A DNA stretch of 64,000 nucleotides from Arcuatula senhousia (taxonomy: Eukaryota; Mollusca; Bivalvia; Mytilida; Mytilidae). The translations under genes and the position numbers were made by a program. The notes beneath the pieces were generated by a model. That model did not search any database. It saw nothing but the letters and a program-made list of their open reading frames with translations, and had not been told where the DNA came from. The stretch's first letter is position 1. Each line of letters starts with the position of its first letter. The DNA is taken from positions 37,002,106 through 37,066,105 of the forward strand of contig OZ020303.1 of NCBI GenBank assembly GCA_963971305.1, written 5' to 3'. Positions 1 to 10,819 of this stretch are shown piece after piece.

Positions 1-283
1 GATTAGGGTTAGCAGTTTAATAGGTTAGCATCAGGGAGCCGCCTCGACTATCATGTTAGGGTTAGCATTTCAATAGGTTAGCATCAGGGAGCCGCCTCGA
101 CTATCAGGTTAGCATCACTGAGCCGCATCGACTATCTGGTTAGGGTCAGTATTTAGATAGGTTGGCACCAGGGAGCCTCCTCGACTATCAGGTTAGGGTT
201 AGCATTTCAAAAGGTTAGTATCAGGGATCTGCCTTGACTATCAGGTTAGCATAAGGGAGCCTTCTCGACTATCAAAATTTCCA
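1..283. repeat. 53/31-bp composite minisatellite
   Basis: The motif TCGACTATC (or close variants) recurs at about 44, 97, 128, 181, 234 and 265, so long units of 53 bp alternate with short units of 31 bp. Long units contain TTAGGGTTAGC, short ones only GGTTAGCAT. The array is cut by the window edge, so its full length is unknown. No coding signal is seen. Confidence 0.85.
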
Positions 284-384
284 AGTGATCTCTTATAAGA
301 TTTATGGTCCCTTAAAATAAAAATACTGGAAGGGCCTTAACATAATTCCGTTACCATAACACAAGCAGTGTACGTAACAGACAT

Positions 385-700
385 GTTTCAAACTCTTAGC
401 TGGTAACCTCTTCAACAACGTAGGCTCAAAACTAACCTGGTCATTTTTTATAAAATCATCCACCAACTAGTAGCCGTACCAACAACAATCTCATACCAAC
501 CGACACAAGAACACGTCAAAACCACCCCCAAACTTTTAAACGCATACAAACTTCAAAAGATTCATATAAATATTCTTTTTTTCCAAATACAGTTACATAT
601 TGGAATGCATTACCAACCGATAATTGCATTATCACCCACAGTAGTCACCTTCAGAGAACAGCTAACACCTGCTGTTCTCTGCCAACTTACAGTATAACCT
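385..700 (+). pseudogene. LINE (non-LTR) reverse transcriptase, C-terminal remnant
   Basis: The plus strand reads LQQRRLKTNLVIFYKIIHQ then LVAVPTTISYQP. After a frameshift near 566 it reads YKYSFFPNTVTYWNALP. This order (LxxRR, FYKIINxLVAVP, YKYSFFPRTxxxWNxLP) is the conserved end of ORF2 in CR1, L2 and Jockey-like LINEs. An in-frame TAA lies just upstream (about 403) and nothing of the RT palm remains, so this is a dead 5'-truncated copy. An 11-bp perfect inverted repeat with an 8-nt loop sits at 652-681, inside the tail. The clade cannot be fixed from this fragment. Confidence 0.65.
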
Positions 701-1136
701 ACATGTCATAACATGTACATAGATTTATCTTAAAGATACTTAAGATTTATTAAAAAAATAAATACAAAAGATAGTACACTAAAAAAAAATTATTTATTTA
801 TTTGGCACAAATTGTAAATATGTTGTCACAATGATAGATTTATTATAACGTTTTTAAATTATTTTTACCCACGCATGCGGCTGTTAGTGATCATCACAAA
901 TTGATGGATATCAGGATACCTAAAGAAAAAAAAAAGAAGAAGATGTGCATAGCTAGTAAATAAGAAAAGAAGAACAGAAGCTTATGTTTGCTAAATAAAC
1001 TCTATAGTTTACTGCATTCAGTTTATCAATGTTTTCAGATGACCCTTACGGTTAATGTCGAAAAGGTTGCTTTTTACCTAATAGCCTAAAAATTCAGGCG
1101 AGTGATTTTTATAGGCTCCCGATAGCATCTTGTTTT
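701..1136. other. AT-rich non-coding stretch
   Basis: A-rich and T-rich runs are present (for example around 780-800 and 920-945). I see no gene, repeat array or structured element. It ends in a T-run (1133-1136) that is the left half of the 4-bp TTTT target duplication of the LTR retrotransposon. Confidence 0.5.
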
Positions 1137-1896
1137 TGTAACCAAGTGGAACTAAAGGCCCAAATAAAAACGAATGTGGAGTTCTATCTGTATTATAATT
1201 TTGAAGGCAATGATAGATCTACAACATATAAGAAGAACAAATTCAGACATACAATCAAATATCAATAAAGCATATGCAAAGTTACACATAAATCTTTATA
1301 ATTACATAAATTATAAATATGATTTAAAGACAAATCTCAATATTTAAGACATAAAATTACAATTCATGATTTGATATCAAAATTACAGCTATGGTGAACT
1401 ATAATAGTAATCAAATAGACACTGAAATCTCATTAAAAGAGTTCACTATAGTAAAGTATCAATACATTAATAGAAAATAACTTGATCAATAAAATAACTT
1501 TGAAATCTAAATGAAAAAGCTTTAATCTAAATCAAAAACTTCTAACTGGAAAATTACCAGCAATGAAAGAAAAAAGTAAAAAGAACATGAAAATGATAAA
1601 TACCTTGTTTGCTGGCTACTGCTCACTTACATCTTGTAACTTAGCTTACTAACTCCACATTGAATATAAATACAAAGATTTCTCTATTTCTGCCACTAAA
1701 ACCAGCTTGAACAAGTTCTATCTAGATTTAACAAACATAAGATATACAACTTTGACCAATAAAGAGTAGTGAGCAGATTTCAGAAAAATCACAATTAAAA
1801 ATCAAATGCATTGAACCGTATAACTATTCAAGACATTGAAGAGTAAAGATATAAAATGCAAATACAAAAAATGATATTAACTTCAGCTTGTCCACA
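1137..1896 (-). repeat. 3' LTR of the Ty3/gypsy element
   Basis: The sequence starts TGTAACCAAG on the plus strand and ends TTGTCCACA. It matches 8000-8759 at a constant offset of 6863 bp with two substitutions that I can see (near 1643 and 1690). It is the downstream LTR because the coding strand is minus. Confidence 0.95.
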
Positions 1897-1906
1897 TACT
1901 CCCCAG
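1897..1906 (-). promoter_or_regulatory. Polypurine tract next to the 3' LTR
   Basis: On the minus strand CTGGGGAGTA directly precedes the LTR start TGTGGACAAG. A purine run at this spot is the plus-strand DNA primer site of LTR elements. A second similar CTCCACATACTCCC lies at about 1951-1964, just inside, and looks like a partial duplicate of this junction. Confidence 0.65.
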
Positions 1907-2022
1907 CTGAGATAATTATCGTCCCGATAAACATGAAAACTCAAATTATACTCCACATACTCCCTTGACAAAAAACATAAATGCAGTGAGAATTAAAACA
2001 ATTAAACAATGCAAATAACAAT

Positions 2023-3280
2023 TTAAATACGATTGACAGTACATGGTAGTCTATTTGGATTCGAATGTTTTCCAGCATTTACCCTCGTGGTACGTCTGGG
2101 AATCACATCAGAGTCATCGCTGTCACCTTCACCATCATCACTTGAAACAAGTTCGTCCACTTCAGAACCAGACTTGAGTACATCTCGTCTATTAAGAGTT
2201 TTTGATACACCTTTTCCATCATATGGCTCCACCTCTACAGTGTTCTCAGTCACATTTACCACTCGATATTCGGTTGAGTCCCAACAGTCCTGGATTTTGT
2301 TGCGTCCATATATCCCACGATTTCGGATGAAGACACAGTCACCAACCCTGAGCTCCGGATTGTATCGTTTCCTGTCATGTCTGTTCTTACGATACGCTGC
2401 ACAGTTCCTCAGCTGCTCCCCAGCTTTTTCATAAGCATAACATAAGCGTTTCTGGTGTTCAGTAATCCATTCATCTAAAACTACTTCAGAGTCATTAGAA
2501 TCATTATTTCCTAACAAAAAATCTACAGGTAATTTAGGATGACAACCAAATAATAAATAGTATGGACTGTATCCAGTTGCTGAGTTCATCGAAACATTAT
2601 ATGAAAACACAAGTTCAGGTAAGTATTTCGGCCAGTTTTTCTTTTTGTTCGGTGGTAAAGACTTTAATAAATTGTGCAAAGTTCTATTGAAACGTTCACA
2701 TTGAGCATTTCCTTCAGGGTGATATGGAGTTGTTCGTGTGCGATTAATATTGTAAAGTTTACAAAGCTGTCGTATAACGTCAGATTCGAAGTTCCGACCT
2801 TGATCGGAATGCAGTCGCTCAGGTACCCCATAAATACAAAACCACTCGGTAAGTAACACATTAGCAACAGTTTCAGCTTTTTGATCTTTTGTTGGTACTG
2901 CGCGTGTAAATTTTGTGAAAATGTCTGTCATTACTAATACATTTTCCTTGCCATGAGCAGGTTCGAGCACGGTAAAGTCAATTGCTAGGATTTGTAAAGG
3001 TTTGTTGGCTATCAGATGTCCCATCGCTGGTCTTACACTAGGCTGTGGCATTTTTGAAATGATGCAACGTTTACAGTTTTTGCAATAATTCTTAATATAG
3101 TTGAACATACCTGGCCAATAACATCTGGTACGAATTGTTGTAAATGTTCTTTCTATACCTTGATGTCCTAGACCATCATGACACTGGTTCATCACCTTGT
3201 CTCTTAACACACTAGGTAAGATAAGCTGTCTCAATTCACCATTAATCGGATCCCTAATCCTTCTATAAAATATACCATTA
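2023..3280 (-). CDS. pol: pol, integrase segment (separated from RT by a MITE)
   Basis: This is the integrase end of the gag-pol polyprotein, which inserts element cDNA into host DNA. The zinc-binding HHCC region reads CHDGLGHQGIERT, then YCKNCKRC. The catalytic core has D in LAIDFTVLE, D in RLHSDQGRNF and E in GNAQCERFNRTL, a complete DDE triad. A C-terminal module with YNPELRVGDCVFIRN follows, and pol stops at 2023. The real coding stretch begins at 3280, the left edge of the inserted MITE. The upstream 77 bases, which also read open, belong to the MITE. The reading frames on the two sides of the MITE are in register if the insert and one TA are discounted, so the break is due to the insert alone. 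Confidence 0.93.
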
Positions 3281-4171
3281 CAGTGAAACTTCTCTAAACC
3301 GGACCCCCTGAAAACTGGCCACCCCTTTAAACTGGCCATTTCAAAAAGTCCCTGCAAAATTCTATTAAAATTCTATGTAAATTTTCCTCACAATACCGGC
3401 CACCCCTCCAAACCGTACACCGGCCACCTTTTTTAAACTTTCCCTTCATAAATCAAGTAATTTAAACCCCTGAATACTGGCCAAACAATCAATGCCACAG
3501 GCAATAAAGTTGTCAACACACAAGTTATAAAAGCAAATTAAAGAATTTTGAAGCCCTACACAAGTCAATTTTAATTAGTATATATTGATTTACAATAATA
3601 ATTAAAAGGATTTATGGAATTAAAAATTGCACCTTTGTAAGTTATTGTGACATAATTGGTTTATTGAAATCTTTCTGTCCAAGCTGATCAAAATATTTAT
3701 AGGCAATTTGATCATGTAAATTGGAATTAATGAGCTGAAAATAATTTATGGTATGAAAAATAGTCTTTTGACATTATTTTAAAACTCGATATGTTATGCT
3801 TTTAATTTATGCTAGACTAATAAAGTATTTTGCCAATTAACAAAATGAACCAAAAGTCTTGTCCATATGATAAAAATAGCTGATCTTTAAATACTCACTT
3901 TTTTTAGCTTTACTACAAATCAAATTTAACATTAAAATAATAAGAATATAAAATTTAAATAAGTAAACATAACCTTATTCTTAAATGTTACTGAGACAGC
4001 TTTCGCAAGGTATAAAATAAAGAATATACTTTATGAATTTAAGATCAATATATTTTGATCATGGGTAGTTACATTGATGGACATTAAGAAGACACCCACA
4101 AAACCGGCCACCCCTCTAAACTGGCCATTTTATATGGTCCCTGTGGCGGCCGGTTTAGAGAAGTTTCACTG
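3281..4171. mobile_element. Pogo/Tigger-like MITE (891 bp) inside pol
   Basis: Perfect 22-bp terminal inverted repeats begin CAGTGAAACT at 3281 and end AGTTTCACTG at 4171, flanked by TA on both sides (3279-3280 and 4172-4173). TA targets and CAGT-type ends fit the Tc1/mariner superfamily, pogo/Tigger group. Subterminal motifs of the type CTGGCCACCCC and CCGGCCACC recur in the same orientation near both ends (3315-3430 and 4098-4150). The interior is AT-rich with no transposase ORF, so the copy is non-autonomous. It interrupts the retrotransposon pol gene between RNase H and integrase. Confidence 0.88.
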
Positions 4172-6862
4172 TATCAACAATAATTCTATTCCACTGGCGT
4201 AAAAGTATTATCAATTGTCTATCTAACTTAAGTATTTCCAACCTAGATGGTTTGTGACCAGAGTGCCAAATCTCAATAAACTGGCTTATAACATCATCAG
4301 TACTTTGTAAGTTTCTAATTTCACCTTTATCAAATATAGGTAGCGTATTGTGTGTTTCTTCGACAAATACAGTTTCAGATTCTGATTGAAAAGTTTCTAC
4401 AACATCGAATGGAACTGCAGTACCAGTAGCAAACTTGTGCAACAAAGTTTTTACATCTTCAGATTTAGCAAGTTCTATTTTATCATGTGCTCTAGACAAA
4501 GCATCTGCGTTAGAATTGTGTTTTTGTTGTCTGTACTTAACATCGAAATCAAATATAGCTAATCGTGAAAGCCATCTTTGTTCTTGTGCTGACAGTTTTG
4601 AGGTTTGTAAATAACATAAGGGATTGTTATCAGTGTAGACGGTAAATTTTGAACACAACAGATAGTCTCTAAATTTCTCGGTTATAGCCCAAGCCAACGC
4701 TAATAATTCCAACTTTCTAGAACTGTAATTGTTCATATTTCGCTCATTTGGCCTCAACGCACGACTTGCGTAAGCAACAACACGAAGATTTCCATCAACA
4801 TACTGTGATAACACTGCCCCTAAACCTTGCATACTTGCATCAGTTTCCAAAATAAACGGTTTATCAAAGTTTGCATATGTTAATACGGGTGCTGATACTA
4901 AACGTTGTTTAAGTGTATCAAAAGCGTTTTGACAGTCTTTGTTCCAATCTTTGAAAAATTGCTTTCTTGGATGAGGAGTGTATTGTTGAACTAAGTGGTT
5001 GAGAGGTGATGCAACTTTACTAAAATCTTTAATGTAGCGCCTATAATATCCGGCTAATCCCAAAAACGATTTCAATTTCTTAACAGTTGTCGGAACTTCA
5101 AAATTTTCTATAGCACTAACCTTCTCAGGATCGGTATGCACTCCCTCAGAAGATACCACATGACCAAGATATCTGACTTCCTGCTTGAAGAAATGACACT
5201 TGGAAGGCTTCAATTTCAATCCATGCTCTCGTAAACGCTGAAAAACTACTTCTAAACGTTTTAAATGATCATCAAATGTACAAGAAAAAGTAATGATATC
5301 ATCAAGAAACACCAACAATATTTGAAAAAGTTCATTTCGGAAACAGTGCTGCATCAAACGCTGAAAAGTTGCTGGCGCATTACACAACCCAAATGGCATA
5401 CGCAAATGTTCATACAAGCCCATCGGTGTGGTGAATGCAGTTTTTTCAATGTCATTTTCACTCATTGCGATTTGATTATAGCCGGAAGTTAAATCCATTG
5501 TAGAAAAGAATTTTGAACCACTTAATGCATCGAAAGATTCTTCAACTCGAGGTAAAGGAAACGCATCCTTGTGAGTTTTAGAGTTCAACAAACGATAATC
5601 TACACAAAGTCTCAAAGAGTTATCTTTCTTTCTAACAAGAACTATCGGAGAAGCAAAAGGACTTGTGCTTTCACGAATGATATTATTGTCAAGCAATTTC
5701 TTTATATGATTTTTAACTTCTTCGTATTGGTTAGGAGGTATACGTCTATATGGCTGGACAACGGGTTTTTCATCTAACAGACGAATTGTATGTTTAACTG
5801 TTGAAGTAAAACCAACATCATTATCATCTTTCGAAAATATATCATTGTACCTATAAAACAACTTTCGGACTTCATTCATTTCATCCCCACTCACGGATAA
5901 ATGACTAAGATCAACTGGCATTTGAAACTTTTCAAAGTCAACATCAGAAAATGTCTGGTCAGATACAGGTAAATTACTGACAATAATCTCTTCAGTAGAG
6001 CCAGTTCGGATAAATTCAATATTTGTACGATTAGTTTGCTCAACATCACCTTTTAATAAAAGACCAATTCTCGATTTTGGTGCAATGTAAATATCATCAG
6101 TACCCAGATTTGCAACTCGGAATGAACAATGTCCGCTCCTAACGGTTACTAAAGTGTGTACAACAATTAAATTACTTGGTAAATGTCCACTCGACTTCAA
6201 CGGTTCAACAACAGCATCATAAACTCTAGGCAGATTCGGACCTGTAGCATTTACAACTACAACTGACGAGGCAGGAATGCGTACTGGAGAACTTGAACAT
6301 ATTTTTGCAAAACCAATAACGTTTGTATTTTCGTGTCTGATGCATGTTTTGAATTGTTCTTTAAGTTTGGTATTTTGCGCTATAGCCGAAATCTGTTCAC
6401 AAAAGTTTGTGCCAAAAAGTTTTTCAAACAAAGTCTTACAACGCTTAATGATATTCATACCTATGATTCCTGGACTTGTCTCTTTTCTTCTTCTAGTTTC
6501 AGGATCTGCTGAGTCTTTGACAATCAACACACCACACTGTTCAACCTTCTGTCCCAAAATAACCATATCCACTTCCACATAACCAATATATGGAATAGAA
6601 TGACCATTCGTTGCTCGCAACTGTAGAGACACATCTGTATGTAACTGGGTACCATCCTTTAGAAATTTATAATAAAACGACTCAGTAACGGACGAAATTT
6701 CAGAACCTGAATCCACTAAACATTTTGCTTCTGAATCCGCTATATTCACCTTAATAAAAGGACACTTTCCTATTAAATGATCAGTATCACTACTTGTAGA
6801 ATCAATAGAGTCCAAACAGCTTCCATCTAACATGGGACTCGACACGGTAGATGCTGTTAGTT
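4172..6862 (-). CDS. pol: pol: protease, reverse transcriptase, RNase H
   Basis: This is the pol frame, entered from gag by -1 frameshifting at 6860-6866. In order: an aspartic protease with CLVDSGSEISS (DSG catalytic motif) near residue 55; RT with SPIVLVRKKDNSLRLCVDYR, FPLPRVEE, FFSTMDLTSGYNQIAM, MPFGLCNAPATFQRLM and LLVFLDDII (catalytic DD, with F in place of the usual Y); a connection with FLGLAGYYRRYIKDF; and RNase H with FILETDASMQGLGAVLSQ, KLELLALAWAI and FTVYTDNNPLCYL. It runs open for about 900 codons until 4172, where the MITE cuts it. The last few apparent codons down to 4155 are MITE sequence. No ATG is needed, because translation comes through gag. Confidence 0.95.
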
Positions 6863-7768
6863 TCCCTGCTTCTCCGGACAATTTGCGATCCTATGACCAG
6901 GTTTTTTACATCCGAAACATAAATTTGATCTTGGTGGTTCACTGATTGCTGTTACGGGTAAAGTAGATTTTGAAGTAATCATCCGTTTCAGTGCTTCTAT
7001 CTGTTCATTCTGTTTTTTAACCATATCTAGCAGTTGATTCATTTCATCTTTTGTTTCCTGTTTTGTCTGCTTCTCGCATCTTACATCATGACACTTATCC
7101 TTTGACTCTATAGATTCTTCTTCCTCGGACCACATAATAGCCTCTTCACGAAGATCCAAAAACGAAATATCAGGCTGTGATCGAATTATTCTTTTCAAGT
7201 GCTTCCTAAGCATTACATCTTGAACATTTTGAGAAAACTGATCACACAATGTCTTATCTTTATTTGGAACCAAAGAATCATCTTTCCTCTGAATTTTCCT
7301 GATTAGATCCATTAAAGCATAAGAATATTCCCTCAAAGATTCACATTGATGCTGCACTCTACTAAAGAAATCCTTCTGAAGCTTTGTAATATTATCCTTT
7401 ACACCAAATGCTTCCTGTAAAACTTGAAGAATACGATTTGGATTATGACGAACGCTAACATCACGATACTTTACTTCTTCCTTGGCGGCGCCCTCCAAAT
7501 AAGAGTAAATGAAATCAGCACGTTCCTGGCGAGACATATCACGACAACACGAATTCACATCCTCTATCCAATCCTCAACCGACATGTTATATCCAGTAAA
7601 CTTTGGAACTTTTCTATCCCGCTGTACATATACCACAGATCGCCGTTCCTCACTCTTAAACGTATCAAAATCGTCGTCTTCAAAAGCCTTGCTGGATAAT
7701 TCACTCATCTTGTGCTGCATTTCCATCAGTTGTTTCTGTAAAGACTTACAAGTTGGTCGACTAGCCAT
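6857..7768 (-). CDS. gag: gag, nucleocapsid polyprotein (303 aa)
   Basis: This is the structural protein of the retrotransposon particle. I chose the ATG at 7768 (MASRPTCKS) because it has a strong context (A at -3, G at +4). The open frame upstream to 7846 starts with GTG, not ATG. The protein has an N-terminal heptad-rich stretch (LQKQLMEMQHKMSEL), a middle with VEDWIEDVNSCC and YLEGAAKEEVKYR typical of Ty3/gypsy capsid domains, an acidic/lysine-rich linker, a coiled coil (LLDMVKKQNEQIEALKRM), and one CCHC zinc knuckle, CFGCKKPGHRIANC, at its end. It overlaps the pol frame by about 25 bases, with the slippery site at the stop codon. Confidence 0.92.
   Translation of the reverse strand: MASRPTCKSLQKQLMEMQHKMSELSSKAFEDDDFDTFKSEERRSVVYVQRDRKVPKFTGYNMSVEDWIEDVNSCCRDMSRQERADFIYSYLEGAAKEEVKYRDVSVRHNPNRILQVLQEAFGVKDNITKLQKDFFSRVQHQCESLREYSYALMDLIRKIQRKDDSLVPNKDKTLCDQFSQNVQDVMLRKHLKRIIRSQPDISFLDLREEAIMWSEEEESIESKDKCHDVRCEKQTKQETKDEMNQLLDMVKKQNEQIEALKRMITSKSTLPVTAISEPPRSNLCFGCKKPGHRIANCPEKQGN
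6860..6866 (-). promoter_or_regulatory. -1 ribosomal frameshift slippery heptamer G GGA AAC
   Basis: On the minus strand the last two gag sense codons and the base before them read G|GGA|AAC, directly followed by the gag stop TAA (6857-6859). This is an X XXY YYZ heptamer in the correct phase. Slipping back one base reads GGG AAA and continues into pol (KLTAS). The pol frame is -1 relative to gag. GGGAAAC is known from retroviral gag-pro sites. I did not find a certain downstream pseudoknot by eye. Confidence 0.85.
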
Positions 7769-7979
7769 GATGACACCAAATTCGCTCCGTACCTTACTCG
7801 ATAAATTTCCGGAACAACCTCGGAAATGTTCGTCTTTCTCCGTCACCCTCCGGTATTCTCCGTCAATGTTCGAAATCTCCGTAAAACATCAATAATCTCC
7901 GTCAAACCTCGGAACTTTCCGTCAACTTCGGGCCGATCTCAGTGAGTAGTTTTCATACTGCCAACAATCATTGCCTTCG

Positions 7980-7997
7980 TGTTTGTCGACGACGCCA
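7980..7997 (-). other. tRNA primer-binding site
   Basis: Two bases inside the 5' LTR the minus strand reads TGGCGTCGTCGACAAACA. TGG complements the CCA end of a tRNA, at the normal position for priming minus-strand DNA synthesis. The matching tRNA cannot be named from the window. Between here and the gag ATG (7769-7979) the leader carries several copies of a TCTCCGTCAA-like motif on the plus strand. Confidence 0.7.
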
Positions 7998-7999
7998 TC

Positions 8000-8759
8000 T
8001 GTAACCAAGTGGAACTAAAGGCCCAAATAAAAACGAATGTGGAGTTCTATCTGTATTATAATTTTGAAGGCAATGATAGATCTACAACATATAAGAAGAA
8101 CAAATTCAGACATACAATCAAATATCAATAAAGCATATGCAAAGTTACACATAAATCTTTATAATTACATAAATTATAAATATGATTTAAAGACAAATCT
8201 CAATATTTAAGACATAAAATTACAATTCATGATTTGATATCAAAATTACAGCTATGGTGAACTATAATAGTAATCAAATAGACACTGAAATCTCATTAAA
8301 AGAGTTCACTATAGTAAAGTATCAATACATTAATAGAAAATAACTTGATCAATAAAATAACTTTGAAATCTAAATGAAAAAGCTTTAATCTAAATCAAAA
8401 ACTTCTAACTGGAAAATTACCAGCAATGAAAGAAAAAAGTAAAAAGAACATGAAAATGATAAATACCTTGTTTGCTGGCTACTGCTCACTTACATCTTGT
8501 AACTTAACTTACTAACTCCACATTGAATATAAATACAAAGATTTCTCTATTTATGCCACTAAAACCAGCTTGAACAAGTTCTATCTAGATTTAACAAACA
8601 TAAGATATACAACTTTGACCAATAAAGAGTAGTGAGCAGATTTCAGAAAAATCACAATTAAAAATCAAATGCATTGAACCGTATAACTATTCAAGACATT
8701 GAAGAGTAAAGATATAAAATGCAAATACAAAAAATGATATTAACTTCAGCTTGTCCACA
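8000..8759 (-). repeat. 5' LTR of the Ty3/gypsy element
   Basis: This is the direct repeat of 1137-1896 and lies upstream of gag on the minus strand, so it carries the element promoter. Its ends are TGTAACCAAG and TTGTCCACA on the plus strand. Confidence 0.95.
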
Positions 8760-10008
8760 TTTTATTTAAAGGACTACAGCTAAGGCCTAACTATCTTTTA
8801 ACGTTGCAAATTAGAGGATTTATGAAAGAAAGATATGATTTATTTACACGTGATACATAAACATGACTTTGATATTCGATTTCCCACTGTGATAAGACTT
8901 TCGGACCAGTACCAGGATCTTTCTCAATAACTTATCTTTTTATCACATCAATATTGCAGCTTCATTCCCCTCCATAATTTTTACCCGAGTATCAACAAAA
9001 TCAAGACCAAGATCAAGAATGCTAAGAAAAATGGGAAAGAATGTTGTAGAAAATGCATTGCATCTACATTAAAAAAGCCCAACAGACTCTGTTTATTCTG
9101 CAAACACAAATAAACAACAAACTGTTAATGAAGACTTAGAGAGTAAATTTGAAATTGGGTTTCTTAAAATTAGATCATGACCTGATAATTTTCATAATAC
9201 TGCTACTTTAGATGATGAATTAAAGCCATGGTCATGGATTGATAATCTCACTTTCAAATAAATATAAAGAAAAATAAGTTTATGTTTGATTTTGTTTAAT
9301 TTAGTTTTATGCTAATTATTTATTACTCAGTTGCATCATAAAAGCATGCAAAAAGGCATATTATGCATACATGTATATCAGAATGATTTATTAATTTTTA
9401 ATGAGGGGGCTGATGGGGTTATTTCATGATGGGTGATCATCCGTTTCAATTTTCTATGAACTGTGATTCAGGCAATTTATATTTCCGTGAATAGTGATGA
9501 GGACATTGTCTCACAGTTCTTAGTCAAATTTATTTTCCGTGATTTGTGATTGGTGCCGTCAAAGATTTCTTTAGTCAAAATATTTTGTGTGAATTGTGTT
9601 TTGGATAATTTCCTGTGAAACATGAATTACAGATGTAATATTCCGTGAACCGTGATTGGTAAGCCCCATCAGGACCCCATGTAATGTACATGTACCTGAG
9701 TCATGACTTTACGATGAAAGATTTGTACAATGTGGCTAATATTAAATCAATATTGTAATTTACCATTTCTACTAAACAGAGTGAAAACAATGCAGCCACT
9801 GATCTCCATTTTTAAGTTCTTGTGTATAAAATTATGTTTTTTCCTCAGTTATAAGTTTTGGGGATATTTTTAATATTATAACATTTTGTAAAATTTAAAG
9901 AATACTGATCTGTGTATAAAGAACATTAAAATAAAGTGTTCAGTAATATTGTTGTTAAGCTTAAAAACAATTACATGGTATTGAAATATCTTGTCAATAT
10001 TTCTCCGA
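8760..10008. other. Non-coding stretch with a degenerate internal repeat
   Basis: No gene is seen. Between about 9440 and 9665 motifs of the type TTCCGTGAACCGTGATTGG recur in degenerate form (near 9483, 9535, 9642), suggesting an old tandem repeat with a unit of roughly 80-100 bp. The remainder is AT-rich without recognisable features. Confidence 0.4.
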
Positions 10009-10760
10009 TGACAGGGTGTTAGGTCTTGGCGACAGAGGTTTGTTCGGACTTGGAAAAACTTACCGACACTTTCGAACTTGGCGACAGGGTGGTGTTCGGA
10101 CTTTGACACTGTTACCGACACTTTCGAACTTGGCGACAGGGTGGTGTTCCGACTTTGACAATGTTACCGACACTTTCGAACTTGGCGACAGGGTGGTGTT
10201 CCGACTTTGACAATGTTACCGACACTTTCGAACTTGGAGACAGGGGAGTGTTCGGACTTGGACAATGATACAGACACTTTCGAACTTGGCGACAGGGGGG
10301 TGTTCGGACTTGGACAATGATACCGACACTTTCGAACATGGCGACAGGGGGGTGTTCGGACTTGGACAATGATACCGACACTTTCGAACTTGGCGACAGG
10401 GGGGTGTTTGGACTTGGACAATGATACCGACACTTTCGAACATGGCGACAGGGGGTTGTTCGGACTTGGACAATGATACCGACACTTTCGAACATGGCGA
10501 CAGGGGGTTGTTCGGACTTGGCCAATGATACCGACACTTTTGAACATGGCGACAGGGGGTTGTTCGGACTTGGACAATGATACCGACACTTTCGAACATG
10601 GCTACAGTGGGGTTGTTCGGACTTGGCCAATGATACCGACACTTTCGAACATGGCGACAGGGGGTTGTTCGGACTTGGACAATGATACCGACACTTTCGA
10701 ACATGGCTACAGTGGGGTGTTTGGATTTATGTCCGAACAATCGAACATGGCACCAGGGTA
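10009..10760. repeat. 52-bp minisatellite, about 13 copies
   Basis: TACCGACAC recurs at 10061, 10113, 10165, 10217, 10269 (as TACAGACAC), 10321, 10373, 10425, 10477, 10529, 10581, 10634 and 10686, a strict 52-bp period with one 53-bp step. The unit lacks stop codons in all three minus frames. Because 52 is not a multiple of 3, long overlapping open frames appear on that strand; they are by-products of the repeat. Variants (CTTGG/CATGG, TTCGG/TTCCG) cluster in neighbouring copies, as expected from local duplication. Decayed copies (GTTGGCGACA) trail to about 10812. Confidence 0.92.
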
Positions 10761-10819
10761 TTTTGAAAAAAGTTGGCGACATTGGCGACAGTTGGCGGCA
10801 GTTGGCGACAATTACACAA

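Larger units (their letters stand above)
1137..8759 (-). mobile_element. Ty3/gypsy-type LTR retrotransposon, nearly intact
   Basis: Two 760-bp direct LTRs (1137-1896 and 8000-8759, TG...CA ends, 2 differences by eye) flank a minus-strand gag-pol, with TTTT on both outer sides (1133-1136 and 8760-8763) as a likely 4-bp target duplication. In element order: 5' LTR, primer-binding site, gag with one CCHC knuckle, a -1 frameshift site, then protease, RT, RNase H and integrase. That domain order defines Ty3/gypsy. There is no env-like ORF, since only about 125 bp separate the pol stop from the 3' LTR. The near-identical LTRs imply a recent insertion. An 891-bp MITE inside pol must therefore be younger still, unless the element transposed with it. 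The clade within Ty3/gypsy is not assigned. Confidence 0.95.

Noticed and set aside
2033..2434. Plus-strand frame opposite integrase (133 codons)
   Set aside because: It is the shadow of a strongly supported minus-strand integrase.
6900..6910. Run AAAAAAC in gag as frameshift site
   Set aside because: In the gag frame it reads AAA|AAA|C, so it is not phased for -1 slippage. The GGGAAAC at the stop is.
7769..7846. A longer gag start at 7846
   Set aside because: The codon is GTG. The ATG at 7768 has a much better context for a eukaryotic message.
10112..10782. Long minus-strand open frames (up to 188 codons) over the 52-bp repeat
   Set aside because: They read the same 52-bp unit in rotating frames. 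No start context, domain or codon bias supports a gene.
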